The notes below the pieces were generated by a model that saw only the letters and a list, made by a program, of their open reading frames with translations, did no database searches and was not told the origin of the DNA. Shown piece by piece: positions 20,836 through 33,180 of a stretch of DNA of 64,000 nt. Location: positions 41,251,126-41,315,125 of the forward strand of contig CM058237.1 of NCBI GenBank assembly GCA_030180135.1, given 5' to 3'. Numbering within the stretch: position 1 is the first letter of the stretch; every line of letters starts with the position of its first letter. A program made the translations under genes and the position numbers. The stretch is from Orychophragmus violaceus (taxonomy: Eukaryota > Streptophyta > Magnoliopsida > Brassicales > Brassicaceae).

Positions 20836-21306
20836 GCATCTATCCCATTTAAAAATATTCTAACTTGCAATTTTTGTGGGGCTAAACTAAAAAACAAAAA
20901 TCAACATATATTCGCCTCAGAACAGATCTAGCAGAACCAAATTGACATGGCTAATTCACGAGTTGAATAGTTGATCTAGTGAGTACATAAAACAATGGCG
21001 CGACAGATTAGATCTGGTAATAATAAAAGGGACGTCGCTTCGCTGTCACCTGCTTCCCTCTTCAAAGTTCAAAGTCTAAACCTTCCCCAACTGCCACTGG
21101 CGGAGATCCCAATGCTGTGATTGCTGTTCTCCACTCTATTTTCAAATCCTTTTCTTTGTTCTGCAACAAAACCCTTTAATAAAAATCAACAAATCTATCC
21201 ATCGGTTCAACAAGTTTTCATCGGTGGTTCCTAAAATTTTTATTAATCCGATCACAATGGTCTGGATTATCCGGTTCTCTCATTGACCTTCTCATTACCT
21301 CCAATC
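20836..21306 (+). promoter_or_regulatory. Promoter and 5' UTR region of the PPR gene
   Basis: Only about 470 bp separate the retroposon from the PPR start. A GACGTC (bZIP-type) core lies at 21031-21036. CT-rich sequence near 21050-21150 fits a 5' UTR. No clear TATA box was found, as is common for PPR genes. Confidence 0.35.
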
Positions 21307-23483
21307 ATGGAGATCCCACTTGCGTTTTATCAGAGCTTAAGGTTAGACGATAACCAGAATAAGAGTCGAGAGTCTTCTTATTCTAATCTCAATGTTTTCC
21401 ATTTCCCGCGGTTTTCTGGATACGATTTCTCGCTCCGTCGAAGAAGATGGAAGAATCCATTTGCGAAGATCACCTGTTCTTCTCTAGCTCAAGGGCTGAA
21501 ACCAAAGCCGAAGCTGAAACCCGAACCAATTCGAGAAATCGATCAAGGATCGAAAGATCCGGTTTTGGATCAAACCCAGATCAGGAAATGTGGTGTCGCG
21601 ATATGTAGTCAGATCGAAAAGTTCGTCTTGTGTAATAGATTAAGAGAGGCGTTTGAGTTGTTTGAGATTTTGGAGATTCGAGGTACCGTTCGTGTTGGGA
21701 TTAGTACGTATGATGCATTGGTGGAAGCTTGTATTCGTTTGAGATCGATTCGGTGCGTGAAAAGGGTTTTTGGGTATATGATGAGCAATGGGTTTGAACC
21801 TGAGCAATACATGATGAACAGAATCTTGATGATGCATGTGAAATGTGGGATGATTATAGACGCACGTAGGTTATTCGACGAAATGCCCGAGAGAAACTTG
21901 TTTTCTTATAACTCGATTATTTCTGGGTTTGTTAACTTTGGTAACTATCTAGAAGCTTTTCAGCTCTTTAAGATGATGTGGGAAGAGCTTTCCGATAGCG
22001 AGACCCACACGTTCGCTGTGATGTTACGTGCCTCGGCTGGGTTAGGGTCTATTGATGTGGGGAAACAGTTACACGTCTGTGCGTTGAAGTTAGGAGTCGT
22101 TGATAACACGTTTGTCTCGTGCGGGTTGATCGATATGTATAGCAAGTGCGGGGATGTTGAAGATGCTCGATGTGTTTTTGATGATATGCCAGAGAAGACT
22201 ACAGTTGCTTGGAATAACATCATTGCAGGTTATGCGCTCCATGGTTACAGCGAGGAAGCTCTGTGTTTGTTGTATGAGATGCGAGACTCTGGTGCGTCTA
22301 TGGATCAATTCACACTTTCGATAATGATAAGAATATCCACAAGGCTTGCGAAGATTGAGCTTACAAAGCAAGCACACGCTCGATTGATTCGGAGCGGTTT
22401 TGAGTCGGAGATCGTCGCCAACACGGCTCTTGTGGATTTTTATAGCAAATGGGGTAGAGTAGATACTGCTAGATATGTCTTTGATAAGTTGCCGAGGAAA
22501 AATATAATCTCATGGAACGCTTTGATGGGTGGATATGCAAATCATGGTCGAGGAGCTGATGCGGTTAACTTGTTTGAGAAGATGCTCACTGCAAAAGTCG
22601 CTCCGAACCACGTCACGTTCCTCGCGGTTTTAACAGCTTGCGCTTACTCAGGTTTATCCGAACGAGGATGGGACATTTTTCTTTCGATGAGCGAGGTTCA
22701 CGGGATCAAACCAAGGGCGATGCACTATGCCTGCATGATTGAGCTGTTGGGTAGAGACGGTTTATTAGATGAAGCCATTGCTTTCATCAGAAGAGCTCCA
22801 CTGAAACCAACGGTTAATATGTGGGCAGCACTCTTGAATGCATGTAGGATGCATGGGAACTTAGAGCTCGGGAGTGTGGTTGCTGAGAAACTATTTGGAA
22901 TGGAACCTGAGAAGCTCGGAAATTACGTTGTGATGTATAATGTGTACAACAGTATGGGGAAAACTGCAGAAGCTGCAGGAGTTTTGGATACTTTGGAGAG
23001 CAAAGGTTTGAGAATGATGCCGGCTTGTACTTGGGTCGAGGTTAGAGATCAGACTCACAGTTTTCTTTCAGGAGACGAGACTGTGAAAAGGTAATTTCTT
23101 TGATTTTTATATATAATCATTTATTTATCTTAAATTCAAGATGATGTAACAGGCAAATATATCAAAAAGTTGATGAACTAATGGAAGAAATTTCCGAGTA
23201 TGGGTACTCGACGGAGGAGAAAAACCTTTTGCCGGACGTGGATGTAAATGAAGAGCAACGAGTAGTGAGATATCACAGCGAGAAGCTTGCGATAGCTTAT
23301 GGATTGGTGAATACGCCGGAATGGAATCCATTGCAGATAATTCAGAACCATAGGATATGCAAAGACTGTCACAAGGTGGTTGAGTTGATATCTTTGATTA
23401 CAGGAAGAGAGATTGTAGTGAGAGATGCCAGCAGGTTCCATCATTTCAAACAAGGAATGTGTTCTTGTGGAGGTTATTGGTGA
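21307..23483 (+). CDS. EMB3141: PLS-class PPR protein with C-terminal DYW-like domain, EMB3141 ortholog
   Basis: Exon 1 is 21307-23090 and exon 2 is 23153-23483, giving 704 codons, close to my recollection of about 701 for Arabidopsis AT5G50390. I chose the ATG at 21307 (MEIPLAFYQSLRL) because the ortholog begins there; an upstream in-frame ATG at 21283 adds 8 residues. The N-terminus is Arg-rich and may be an organelle transit peptide. PPR motifs run from about residue 95 to 560, with typical AWNNIIAGYALHG and SWNALMGGYANHG repeats. The C-terminal domain keeps HSEKLAIAYG and CKDC (zinc and deaminase-type residues) and ends HHFKQGMCSCGGYW, so the last tripeptide is GYW rather than DYW. PPR proteins bind organellar RNA; DYW domains are linked to C-to-U editing. 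No frame damage is seen. Confidence 0.93.
23091..23152 (+). other. Intron of the PPR gene (62 bp)
   Basis: The donor AAAAG|GTAATT and acceptor TGTAACAG|GC split an Arg codon (phase 2). Removal joins VKR to QIYQKVDEL in frame. Confidence 0.9.
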
Positions 23484-23593
23484 ATCAGAATGGGTGTACA
23501 AGTAGAAGCTATGTGATAGGGTTATTGTTTTTGTTTCGTTATATATATAACAGAGGGAAATGGTGTAACGATTTCTATTCTTGATTCTTTATC

Positions 23594-23599
23594 AATAAA
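23594..23599 (+). terminator. Polyadenylation signal of the PPR gene
   Basis: AATAAA lies 111 bp after the stop codon, preceded by T-rich sequence. Confidence 0.6.
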
Positions 23600-23639
23600 A
23601 GCAGGACCCAAGTATATTTTGATTCTTGACTGTTGAGTA

Positions 23640-24880
23640 ATTAATTGTAGAAATCAACATCTTCTTGCGGCTGAAGACCATAAACTCCAGCGGATCTCAG
23701 TTCCAAGGTTGCAGAGGAGGCAGGAGGTTGGCAACGGAAGACATCGGTTCAAAGTGAATAACCAAGTTATGAACTGCTGCTTAGGAATTCCGTCAGAGAA
23801 CCAAACTAATTTCTATGGTAAATCAATTACTTCTCCTCTTAGGATACTGTATACTTGTCCTGTAGAGTAGCGAGAATGTGATACACAGTCATAAACATCT
23901 TCCTCTTGTGTCAGGTGGATTGTGGTGAGGCAAACTTGGAAGGAGACCTGATTCTCTGTCCTTGCTGGAGGGTGGTGCCAGTGGTTGGGATGGTACAGAT
24001 CCGTGAGAGAAGCATTCCTATCAATCCCAAAAAGTGATCCATTCCTGTTAGTAAGGAAACGGTTTAAGGGTCCGAAAGGGGACCAATCGTCTATCCAGAA
24101 ACGAAAGCTTCTACCATTTCCCATATGCATCTTAAAAAAGCTTCATCCCTCATCTTTAACATCTTGTTTACTAGCCATGGGAACCACATATTAGTGTTGA
24201 TTATCCATAAATAGTTGATAATTGCAACCCACATTGAACCAGATTTAAAGAACAACATCCATATAAGTTTTATAGTACAAGCCTTGTTCCAAGTGTTGAG
24301 GTCTTTTAGTCCTAGCGTTTTTATGTCTTCGGTTTAGTAACGGTCTCCCATAAACTCTTAACATTATGTTTTCCTTCTATATGTTTCTGTCATAAGGAGC
24401 CACATAGAGAGTTTATCGTCATTATGCAAGCTTTAGGAAGTACAAAATATGAACACTAGTGGTTTGTGATTCCCAGTATAACCGATTGAAGCAATTGGAG
24501 TCTTCTGGAAAACAAGAGAGATTTAGAACTCCAACAGCTAATACGATCCTTCACCTGTAGTATTAATGGAGCACAATTACTAATATTTAGCTTCTTTGTG
24601 CATTGATGCAGTCCAAAATACTTAATCGCAAGTGTCCCTTCTTGCATTCATGTGGAGAACTGTTCTGAATTAGACAGCCCGAAGCAAAGAAGGAAGTCTT
24701 CTGATAACTGACGGCGAGTCCTAATCTCCCTTCAAATTCATGTAGAACTTGCTGCATATTTTGGACAGAGGAGATAAATCCTTCAACAAATATCAAGAGG
24801 CCATCAACGAAACTGAGATGAATGAGCTTACTCCTCTGGCATTGGTGATGGTAAGTAAATTTCCCTTCTTCTGCCACCTT
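23640..24880 (-). pseudogene. LINE (L1-type) reverse transcriptase remnant
   Basis: Minus-strand frames read in LINE order from right to left. First comes reverse transcriptase with HLSFVDGLLIFVEG (24587-24877; the catalytic YADD-type box reads FVDG). Then comes the thumb-like segment IKYFGLHQCTKKLNIS (24456-24647). Last is the C-terminal zf-RVT region with GNGRSFRFWIDDWSPFG (23813-24130). Frameshifts separate the pieces and the endonuclease is missing. It lies about 150 bp past the PPR stop, tail to tail with that gene. Confidence 0.82.
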
Positions 24881-24883
24881 ATT

Positions 24884-26626
24884 GATATAACCCAGATTTT
24901 ACCCGTTTTATCGCATATTTTAGAACACTTTAATAAGTGATCCAAGTGTTTTTAAAAAAAAAAAATTTGTATCTTTTCGCATATTTCTAGTGTCAAAACT
25001 CTTCTCTAGAAACTAAAGCTTAATCCGAGTTAAAGGAAGCAAAGTCCAATTTCGATCCCGAGTTATTCCGTCAGAAGTTCAGAATCGAATGAAAACCTTC
25101 TTACCTTTTGATCATCCTCAAATTTGGACTAGAGATAGAGAGATCTACCAACTTCATCCTCCACATGACATGACAAAGATCCAACGGTTCAAACACAAAA
25201 AAACAAAAGCACAAGTCAGGACCAGACACAGCTAAAACCTGCCGACTGAGGCTCATGGCCACGACCCAGCCTCTCCTGCCCACGACCTGGGCGGTCATGG
25301 TTGCGGCCCAGCCACTCCAAAATGCGGCCGACCTACTTATGACCCATTTGGCCTATTCTTCGAACTACAACCTGTTTTCCTTATTTTTGCGCGTCCTACG
25401 TCGAAAATTTGAGAGTTTATGAACACTATATAAACAGTAGATCCCCTCTCCTTGTAACACACATGAAAAACCACAAAATTTACTTTCTAAAAGCTTTTAT
25501 TTTTAGTTTTAGTCTTTAACTCAAACCTCTAACCTTAGACCTCATTCGTCCTAGTTAGTCTAAGCAGCTAGCCTATAGCCATAATATGATACCCCATGGC
25601 TGAGTTGTCCGTTTATTGGATTTTATAAGGTAGTTATCTAGGAGGACTGATATTAGTTTGATTAAGGTTACTTTTACTAGACTAATGCTTAATTTCTAGG
25701 GATCTCTATTTTTAGTCTATTCTTAATTCATGATACTAGAGTCATGAACTAGAATTTTATCTTAGAATTGATAACGCCACGAGAGCAGAGCCGTGCATAA
25801 AGTTACACGACCCGAAGCTATGTATAAAAAATTTCGTATATATAATAAAATGATAAAATAAAACTTTCATCTTTTCAAATAAATAAGAAATTATAGTAAA
25901 CATCCGCATGATATTTAATGTTTCAATGCTAAAGTGGTTGTGAATTTGAGGTGAGAAGGAAATTAATGAGGTAGTTAGTCTATTTTCTTATCCTCGTTTA
26001 CATTTTTAACTATATTACTAAATTTGGATTTAATATTGCTATAAATAAATACTAGTGGTAAATGTTTTTTCAAAAAGAAAAATTGGGTCCTAGGCGAATA
26101 ATGTTTCAAATTTTCCTACATAGGCACGGGCTTGTACGAGAGTGCTGAATTTGTTAACCTGTCCTAGCTTAGGAGTGCAATTTTGTTGCAAAACACGAGA
26201 GTTTACTTGTAGGTCACTGTGAATGTTTATATGAACTTGATATTAATGTATGATCTTCCTCACAGCCAACTGCGATAGTTGACTGGTCGAGATAAAAGAT
26301 TATGTGTGTAGTCCTACAAAAGTAGGTTAGACATATTTTCGTGTTCGATTTTGTTGAAGTAGCTAGAAACAACTTGAAACAAAGTTAGACTTGTATGAAT
26401 CATTCTGAACCTTTTAAGATGCTCCTTGGATGCTAAATGCCTTCCCATATTATTGCATTTTTGTTTAACATTCTTTTCTATTAGATAACTAGATTACTTG
26501 ATACACATACATTCTCTCTTTGTATTAGCTCTCCTATAATCTTGTTTGACTATTCATATAGGTATAGTTTCTTTGCCGATCGATACCCTAAGTACTACTA
26601 CGCACATTTGTGCACTTGCAGACTCA
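24884..26626 (+). repeat. Athila-like 5' LTR remnant
   Basis: The LTR ends about 26626, six bases before a degenerate primer-binding site. The stretch TCGATACCCTAAG...GTGCACTTGCAG near its end parallels the corresponding end of the gag-only element's LTR. The left end, TGATATAACCC near 24884, is inferred; the resulting 1.74 kb is typical for Athila LTRs. Transcribed-region features could not be assigned. Confidence 0.45.
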
Positions 26627-26632
26627 GGGTTT

Positions 26633-26648
26633 TGGCACAGTTGCCGGA
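26633..26648 (+). other. Degenerate tRNA-Asp-type primer-binding site
   Basis: TGGCACAGTTGCCGGA differs at two or three positions from the TGGCGCCGTTGCCGGGG-type site. Confidence 0.6.
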
Positions 26649-26760
26649 GAAGATATTTGTTCTTATCTGTCTAGTCTAAAAGGTTAGTGATCTGACTCTA
26701 AAACAACCCTTTTCTACTTATTTTCGTTTTTGTTTTTCTTAGTTTCAGGTCTATGAAACT

Positions 26761-27395
26761 ATGGATCAGCCTCTGGAGCTTGATCACATCTCGAACCAGG
26801 ACACTCTAGACCCATCTCATGTTCACAATTCATGCGACTCTCACAACTTACACCTCCTGGATCGGGAACCGTACCCGACCAACTCACCTCAAGGACTCTC
26901 CCAACTCCCTCATTCTCGTGGAATACCTTATATTTCTATACGGCCACAACATCTTCTGCCTTATAACTTTCTGAGAATCAGAACCTAATCAGGCCACTTC
27001 ACACACATGTAGACCGACTTGAAAGAATGCTGGATCAGTACTTAAACTTCCAAGTTATGTATGACTTTATTTTGCATGACAAGATAGAAGCTCTGTCTAA
27101 CACTTTTTCCAAGAAACTTGAGGACATCATAGTTCTTATCTGAGTTCTTGAGAAGCAAGCTCAGAAACATGAAGAAACGATCAATGAAAGGCTAGCATTG
27201 ATTACACAAGAGCAAGAGAAGCTGAAACACAACATGAATCACGAATTTCTAGGATTTCGCAACATGAATAGTGATATGGAAGAATCCGACTACACCAACG
27301 AATGGTACAAAGGAAGAACCAAAACTTAACTCCAACAACTTGAAGCTCGTCTGAGCCAGCTAGAAAAAAGACATAAGAAATCAACTAAGTAGTGG
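26761..27395 (+). pseudogene. Broken gag of an Athila-like element
   Basis: The first frame (26761-26988) begins MDQPLELDHISN. After a stop, another frame gives LSNTFSKKLEDIIVL, then KHEETINERLALITQEQEKL, then ARLSQLEKRHKK. This coiled-coil pattern parallels the gag-like protein at 15518-16732. At least three stops are present, and nothing downstream looks like pol. Confidence 0.5.
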
Positions 27396-28869
27396 ACCAA
27401 ACAGTCGATACTCAAATGGAAGGTGAGAAGAACTTAGAGCATGGGTTCAATATGTTCTCAAGACAAGATATCAAACACTTTCAATGTAATAGAATGCATA
27501 AGTTCTAAATTCACAATTTCTTGAGAGTCTAGCATAAAGATTAATCTAATAGAGAAGAATTATCACTAATTAATTTCTAAATACCCTAGATCATCCCTAA
27601 TCACACCCTAATCTACCTCATCCATAAGATTCAAAGTGACTACTCACTAAATGTTCTCAACAAAATCTATAAAGATTAGGTTAAAGTTATGATTAGGTAG
27701 GTAAAAAAAGAAGAGATATAAAAAGAAAATAAAGAGTGCTTGATTAAAATGATAAACTTTGTTTACAAACTCATAAGAACCCCAAAGAGGCAAATAAATT
27801 TTAGGAAAGGAGAGAGTAAGGGTTTAAGCCTAAAAACTATTTATAGAAGGGTAAAATTCGAGTTGGATCGACCCAACAAACTTGGGTTAACCCAGAAACA
27901 CTTGGTAAAAAGTGGTAAAATAAAAATCAACATGAAATTTTTCTTCCCAGCAGTTTGTATTTGCTCGCGAGAGCAACCCGCTGGACATCCAAACAATGTC
28001 ACGGTTTCCTTTTCACCGTTGAACTAACTGCTAGCTTATTGGCAGTTTGAATCCAACCGCTAGCCATGAACTTGAGATGGATGGTGAGTCAAGCTGTTAA
28101 TTACAGTAGAAAAATGGCAGTGTTTTCCTCCAAATGGTTGTGGCATACCACGACGAGCTCTCCAGCTCCCTTCTTCTTGATTCTTCACTCCAATCCCATC
28201 CAACCTCTTTTGAATTCAACATGAGGCATCTCCAACACCTAGAAAGGAAAAATATAATGCAAATGCTCCTAAACATGCCTATATGAAAATATTATAGACA
28301 AAACATTTTAAGAAGATGATGCTACAAACACTTAAATTAGAGTATATCATAAACATTTGTGTTTGTTTTATAAAATTTAAATCATGGTATGTGAAAAAAC
28401 TGTGTGCTTGTAATAAAAAAAGATTACAAATTGAAATCAAATTCTATGAAGATATTTAAGATAATTGAAATAGGATGAAAAAACAAATACCAAGATAAAA
28501 ATGGTTGAAAACTTCATGTCATCTTTTGAATTCTCCATAAGCAAGGGAAATCTTGACTTATTACATATTATATAAAACATATCCAAGCCAACCCTTTTAA
28601 TTGGTCATAAATTGAAGAGAAATTGTAAGTTACAACATTACAAGTTGAGAAATTTAACCGACAGAAAGTGGGCATTTTAGAGAAAAGTGAACATTTTAGA
28701 GTTTACTGCTTTTTTGGTTAAGACCCTTAAACTTTTATAAGTTATATGGCAAAAACAAAAAAAACAAAAAAAAAAAAGAGGAAGGGAATGTGTGGTCAGA
28801 AAGTGTCGTGACTTTATAATTTTTCTGCACCTTCTTGAACTATATGTTAACGACTTTGGGTTATAGCAA
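27396..28869. other. No gene seen; AT-rich non-coding
   Basis: Open frames here, such as 27740-28027, have no recognisable motif. The sequence between 27560 and 28250 may be a decayed LTR, but ends and partner were not found. Confidence 0.35.
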
Positions 28870-30560
28870 CCATTTGTATAAACAATGATAACATAATTAC
28901 TACCTATTATAAGTAACTAATTGAAACAAACAAATTATGATGTTTTTTATGCTTAGACTAAACAAGTAACATTGTTATATCATTACTACTATGTTAACAC
29001 CTCTCTATAGTTAGTAGCAGATAATAACGGTGCAGTCTAAAAGGATTAGAGCATCTTAACATATGGTTTGGTTGTTTATATCATGTTTAACATTGATTAT
29101 TCGATGTGACAGTTCCTTGACACACATTTAGGCTTAGAGTTAACATTATTTTAGTAGAGCAACAAGAACAGTAATATTGTGTAACAAGAATGAAGCAATA
29201 ACACCGTTAGCTGAGAACATATGTAGTTGTGAATTAAAAGTAATCAATTTATTCGTCTATGTATGTTATTTATGTTGATTCTACATGATAACGTTGTTAC
29301 AATGAAGATTAGGACAATAACATTATTCTATAGTAATGTGACAAAAAATGTTTTTGGTTGATAACAAGATCATTGACAAAACTCACCGAAATGTACATAA
29401 TGATTGTGCCTTTTTAAAACGTTTAGAGTAGGTGTTAACCATGTTTTTACAGGGAAATAAGAACAGTAACATTGTGGAACAATTATGTGGCAGTTAACGT
29501 CGTTAGATGATAACATATATAGCTATGAATTAAAGGTAGTCAATGTAATGTCTTCTGTCAATTTTATGTTAAGTTTATGTAAAAGCAACGTTAACATTAA
29601 CATTAGCACTATAACATTGTTATGTAGTAATATGACGACAAAGTTATTTGATTGATAAAAAGCATCTATGTGATTTGTATGATAAAGATATTCATCCTTG
29701 AATAGAATCATTGTTTTCAAGGTCCGGATTGGTCTTTGCTAAGTGTCGTTAACATGGCTACTAGTACATTGGTTATGTTATCATCAATAAATTTAGCTAT
29801 TATTTTTTTCGGTAAACATAATCAGTGATAAAACTATGTAAAGACTTGTGTCTCCATTTGTATTGAGTACACTTGATAACTTCGTTAACATGAAAATTAG
29901 CACCAAATAAAGATGTATAGTACTAGTACGAAACAATTGTTGGTTGATAACATTATTATTTTCTTTATCCACTTCATCATATTGTAGGTCTAAATCGATC
30001 CCATCATCCATCCAGTGTTAGATGCAACTTTGAATTCTCACCTAGCAAAGCAGACTTTGGGGATCCAATGTGGTGTGCCAACGAGACAGCACCGACCATT
30101 CAAATTGATCCTTTTTACTTACACAGTCACCAATATATGTTACTTGTGTTTTCACGCTACACAATAATTGTATTGATTAATAGTGGTATGATATATATTA
30201 TCCGTTCATCCAATTTTCCAAAAAAAATCGGTTGTTAATTGGTAACATGTAACATGCATTAGCTCTAGATTTTATAGGAGTCATGTCTACAATTACCTCT
30301 TGTTGCGGTCTCGTCGTTTGTTGTCTTTCCGTAAACCATGTTTAAATTTGTGATAAGACATTTTAAAGCCCAAATCAACAATATTGACCTTTTATTATGG
30401 TTTATTATATTACTAGCTAATGTAATTTGTCCAACAACTTATGTTGTTATTTGGTAATTGTACCATGTATTACATCCCCGTTTGGCTGCAATGAGCCTAC
30501 ATTACATGCAGCCTCTATTGCTTGTTGCCTTCCCAGTAAACCTGGAGTTTCATTGGATAA
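28870..30560. repeat. Diverged tandem repeats, about 295-bp and about 210-bp periods
   Basis: GAACAGTAATATTGTG at about 29166 recurs as GAACAGTAACATTGTG at about 29460. The following 250 bp align in the same order: GATAACATAT, then a GAATTAAA(A/G)GTAGTC-like word, then ATAACATT, then TAGTAAT(G/A)TGAC. Weaker copies start near 28871 and 29756. Another pair with about 210-bp period lies near 30230 and 30440 (GTAACATG...CATTA...CTTTCCGTAAACC). No coding is visible. Confidence 0.55.
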
Positions 30561-31211
30561 ATATATTGTGGAGCGCTAACACAAAAACAATTACTCGTTA
30601 ATAGTTTTAGCCTACATTAGTAGTTCTAACCAAACCAGTTGTCTCGTCGGATTCGTTAACATGTTCGTTAGCTCACTAACTTTCATGTTAACACGTCATG
30701 AGTCACAAATCTTATCAAACTCGCATGAACACCTCGTAGTTATTTGCTATGATGCCAAAGAATAAAGCTTTGTCTTGGTCGTCTAATACGTTAACTGAAA
30801 AGGATTTTTTTCAATTATTCCCGAGCATCCATTGAGACCATTACAAAGTAAAAGCAATTTCATCTTCATTCATGATGTACATTTTACTCATAATTACCAG
30901 ATATAGCTTCTGAAAATCATTTGTCTCGTGCAAATAAGTAGAGAAGATGTACTCCTCTAGATCAGGCTCATGTTCCCACCACCCATCGTGACACTTCACC
31001 CACCTCCCCGCAGACTACCGCACAACTAGCATCATCCGTCTCCTGCGAAACCCACAAAAATTCCTCATTATTTTTACAAAGTATGTATTGACATAGCTTC
31101 TCCTGGGTTTTGTTCGCGAAACCGAAGCTACTCATAAATCAGAGTTTAATCTTTTGTCAAAAAGAATTTATAAACGATTGAATTTCAAAAGATAAAAAAT
31201 ACATACGTTGT
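30561..31211. other. No gene seen; left flank of the gypsy nest
   Basis: AT-rich sequence with no usable frame. The last five bases (TTGTT) nearly match the five after the far end of the element (TTTTT). Confidence 0.4.
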
Positions 31212-31573
31212 TTGATGTGATCCCGCCCAACACTAAAGACATGGACCTTAAACCTAAGCTTAAACCTGATGGATCGAAAGACATGGAGCATGAACCTGAT
31301 GTAAAATAAGCTTGAAGCAGAGGATCAGCTCGGAGTTGAGGAGTAGATTGAACCAGAAGATGCGCTTAGAGCGGAGAAAGAGTATGGCAAAGATGTTATC
31401 TTAACCTCAATGGTTTTGATACATGATCATCAAATGGACATGTCTCATTTGTACTCTTTTTCCCTTGCCAAGTTTTGTCCCACTGAGTTTTCTTGACAAG
31501 GTTTTTAATGAGGCAAATGATTCATATTCAAATCACCCATTTGTTGATCCAAACCATGGCATAACATCCAGAA
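31212..31573 (+). repeat. 5' LTR of the gypsy element, first part
   Basis: It aligns with 52248-52609 and stops at CCAGAA, where the Helitron begins. Confidence 0.88.
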
Positions 31574-31878
31574 TCTTATATATAATGAGAAACCAATTTT
31601 TCCAACTACGTGACACCTGTCCTAATTTTTATATGACATTGGGCCTCAAAAACAACTCGCCCATACTCTTAATTTCAAACAGTAACCCAAAACCATAAAT
31701 CAGCCCACTATCTCTGAGCTGTTCTTTGCAACACCGTTTCAGAAGGTTCTTCAAGTAAATCTTATTCAATTATCGAAACATTCCATATCCAGGCCGTTTC
31801 CATCTCCGTCCGTAAAGTCTTATAAGAAGTTTTTTTTCGTTAATTGCTTGGCAGATGGGAAAAGGGAGGCTTTGGTAG

Positions 31879-32060
31879 GCGACGTTTGGGTTGTCATCGA
31901 GGTGAAGAAACTCGACAAGAGATCCTGGTGAATCTGTTCGACGATTGGAATGGAAGCGAGCCTCAATTCCGTTTGGAAAGTATTGAATAATTACGAGAAG
32001 CTATCGGATTTCATATCGGGCCTTGTCGTCAGCAATTTGGCCGAGAAAGAAGGAAACCGT
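31879..32060 (+). pseudogene. Captured START/polyketide-cyclase-like gene, first fragment
   Basis: One frame reads DVWVVIEVKKLDKRSW, a stop (TGA at 31930-31932), then MEASLNSVWKVLNNYEKLSD and GLVVSNLAEKEGNRV. This resembles the N-terminal part of the SRPBCC lipid-binding family like Arabidopsis AT4G01650. The matching downstream exon appears 2.3 kb away at 34404-34559 with four other gene fragments between. Confidence 0.7.
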
Positions 32061-32205
32061 GTATTAATACATCACATTCGGATAAATTTAGATACCTATG
32101 TATGTTGATCTTATCCAACTTGGGTGATATAGCTTCAATTGACCATGTTCTTCTACCTTGAGATTGAGATTAGCCTACTGAAGAAAATACTCAGAGGAGT
32201 CGAAA

Positions 32206-32620
32206 ATGGTGATACATTGCTCTGTTGAGCTTTATGAATCTGACATTTCGTCTCTTTCTCCAGAAGAGCTTCAAGAGATTAGGGAAACACATTCAAGTGA
32301 TACAGCTATAGACAAAGAGAAAGATTCCATTGAGTTAGGCCTTGCTAAGCTCTGTTTCAAACAAAACATTCCTTACTTAGGAATTTGCAGAGGACCACAG
32401 GTAAGCTTCATCTCGAACCTAACATTTCTTTTGTTAATTCTGCTTTCAGCTTTTGAATTTGCTTGTGGTGGGACTCTTTATCTTGATTTAGACAAAGAGT
32501 TTACGATTGAAGTTACCTAAAGAACATACAACGATGCATATTGATTATGATAATTATGAAGTGTATATAGATGTTATGAGGATTGTTGAGAACAGTCTGC
32601 TTTTGAGTTATACACAGAGA
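32206..32620 (+). pseudogene. Captured GAT1_2.1-like class I glutamine amidotransferase fragment
   Basis: The first exon reads LYESDISSLSPEELQEIRET, then DTAIDKEKDSIELGLAKLC, then IPYLGICRG, where the Cys is the amidotransferase nucleophile. A donor (CAG|GTAAGC at 32401) and acceptor (TTTCAG) flank a 44-bp gap before FACGGTLYLDLDKEF. HIDYDNYEVY follows in another frame near 32535. It resembles Arabidopsis GAT1_2.1 (AT1G15040). The N-terminal third and the catalytic His/Glu end are missing. Confidence 0.8.
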
Positions 32621-32744
32621 CATTAAAATGGTTTTTACTTACGCAAGAAAATGGTTTCTCCTACATTCTGCAGATATTCATCTTCCTTTAGGATCTCTCG
32701 TGATTACATCGACACAAATGAAAGAAATATTTTCGGAAGGCGGA

Positions 32745-33180
32745 AAAAAGAAGCATAGCCATAGATGCTCTGCGTCATCCAGGAATCTCTCAATACAAAC
32801 TTGAATATCTCCTCCGTTAAAATATGAATCAAATCTTTCTATCGTTTAATTATATCAATTTGTTTCTGAACATTATTTCTTTCTTTTTTCCATGGAGACC
32901 AATAAGGCTCTATGTGGTTTCCTCCATGTCTGCAAATATCATTGCAAAGACGATGGATATGGTGTTGGTGTTAATACTGGAAACTAGGGAAATAGTGCTT
33001 ACGGTGGAGATCCTTATATCAAATCTCTCCTTCAATGGATTGTTGTTTCACAGGTCAAATCTTTGAATAAGTAGATAGTTTTCAATCAATGGTTGTTTCT
33101 TTGGCTCACAACATTACATAGTTTTCAGGCAAGAAGGCCTTTCATGTCTTACTAAATTGGAGGTCCTCCATAACCTAAAT
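32745..33180 (+). pseudogene. Captured poly(ADP-ribose) glycohydrolase (PARG) fragment
   Basis: Three exon-like pieces are visible: SIAIDALRHPGISQYKLEYL near 32755-32818; TNKALCGFLHVCKY continuing to SAYGGDPYIKSLLQWIVVSQ near 32898-33053; and RRPFMSY plus LEVLHNLNQ near 33131-33182 (one frame change). PARG removes ADP-ribose polymers; the GGDP-containing stretch is typical of its C-terminal part. In-frame stop and frameshift make it non-functional. Confidence 0.75.

Noticed and set aside
20076..20897. Overlapping plus- and minus-strand frames of 80-120 codons
   Set aside because: They lie in or at the edge of the Sadhu-like retroposon, overlap each other on both strands and show no motif.
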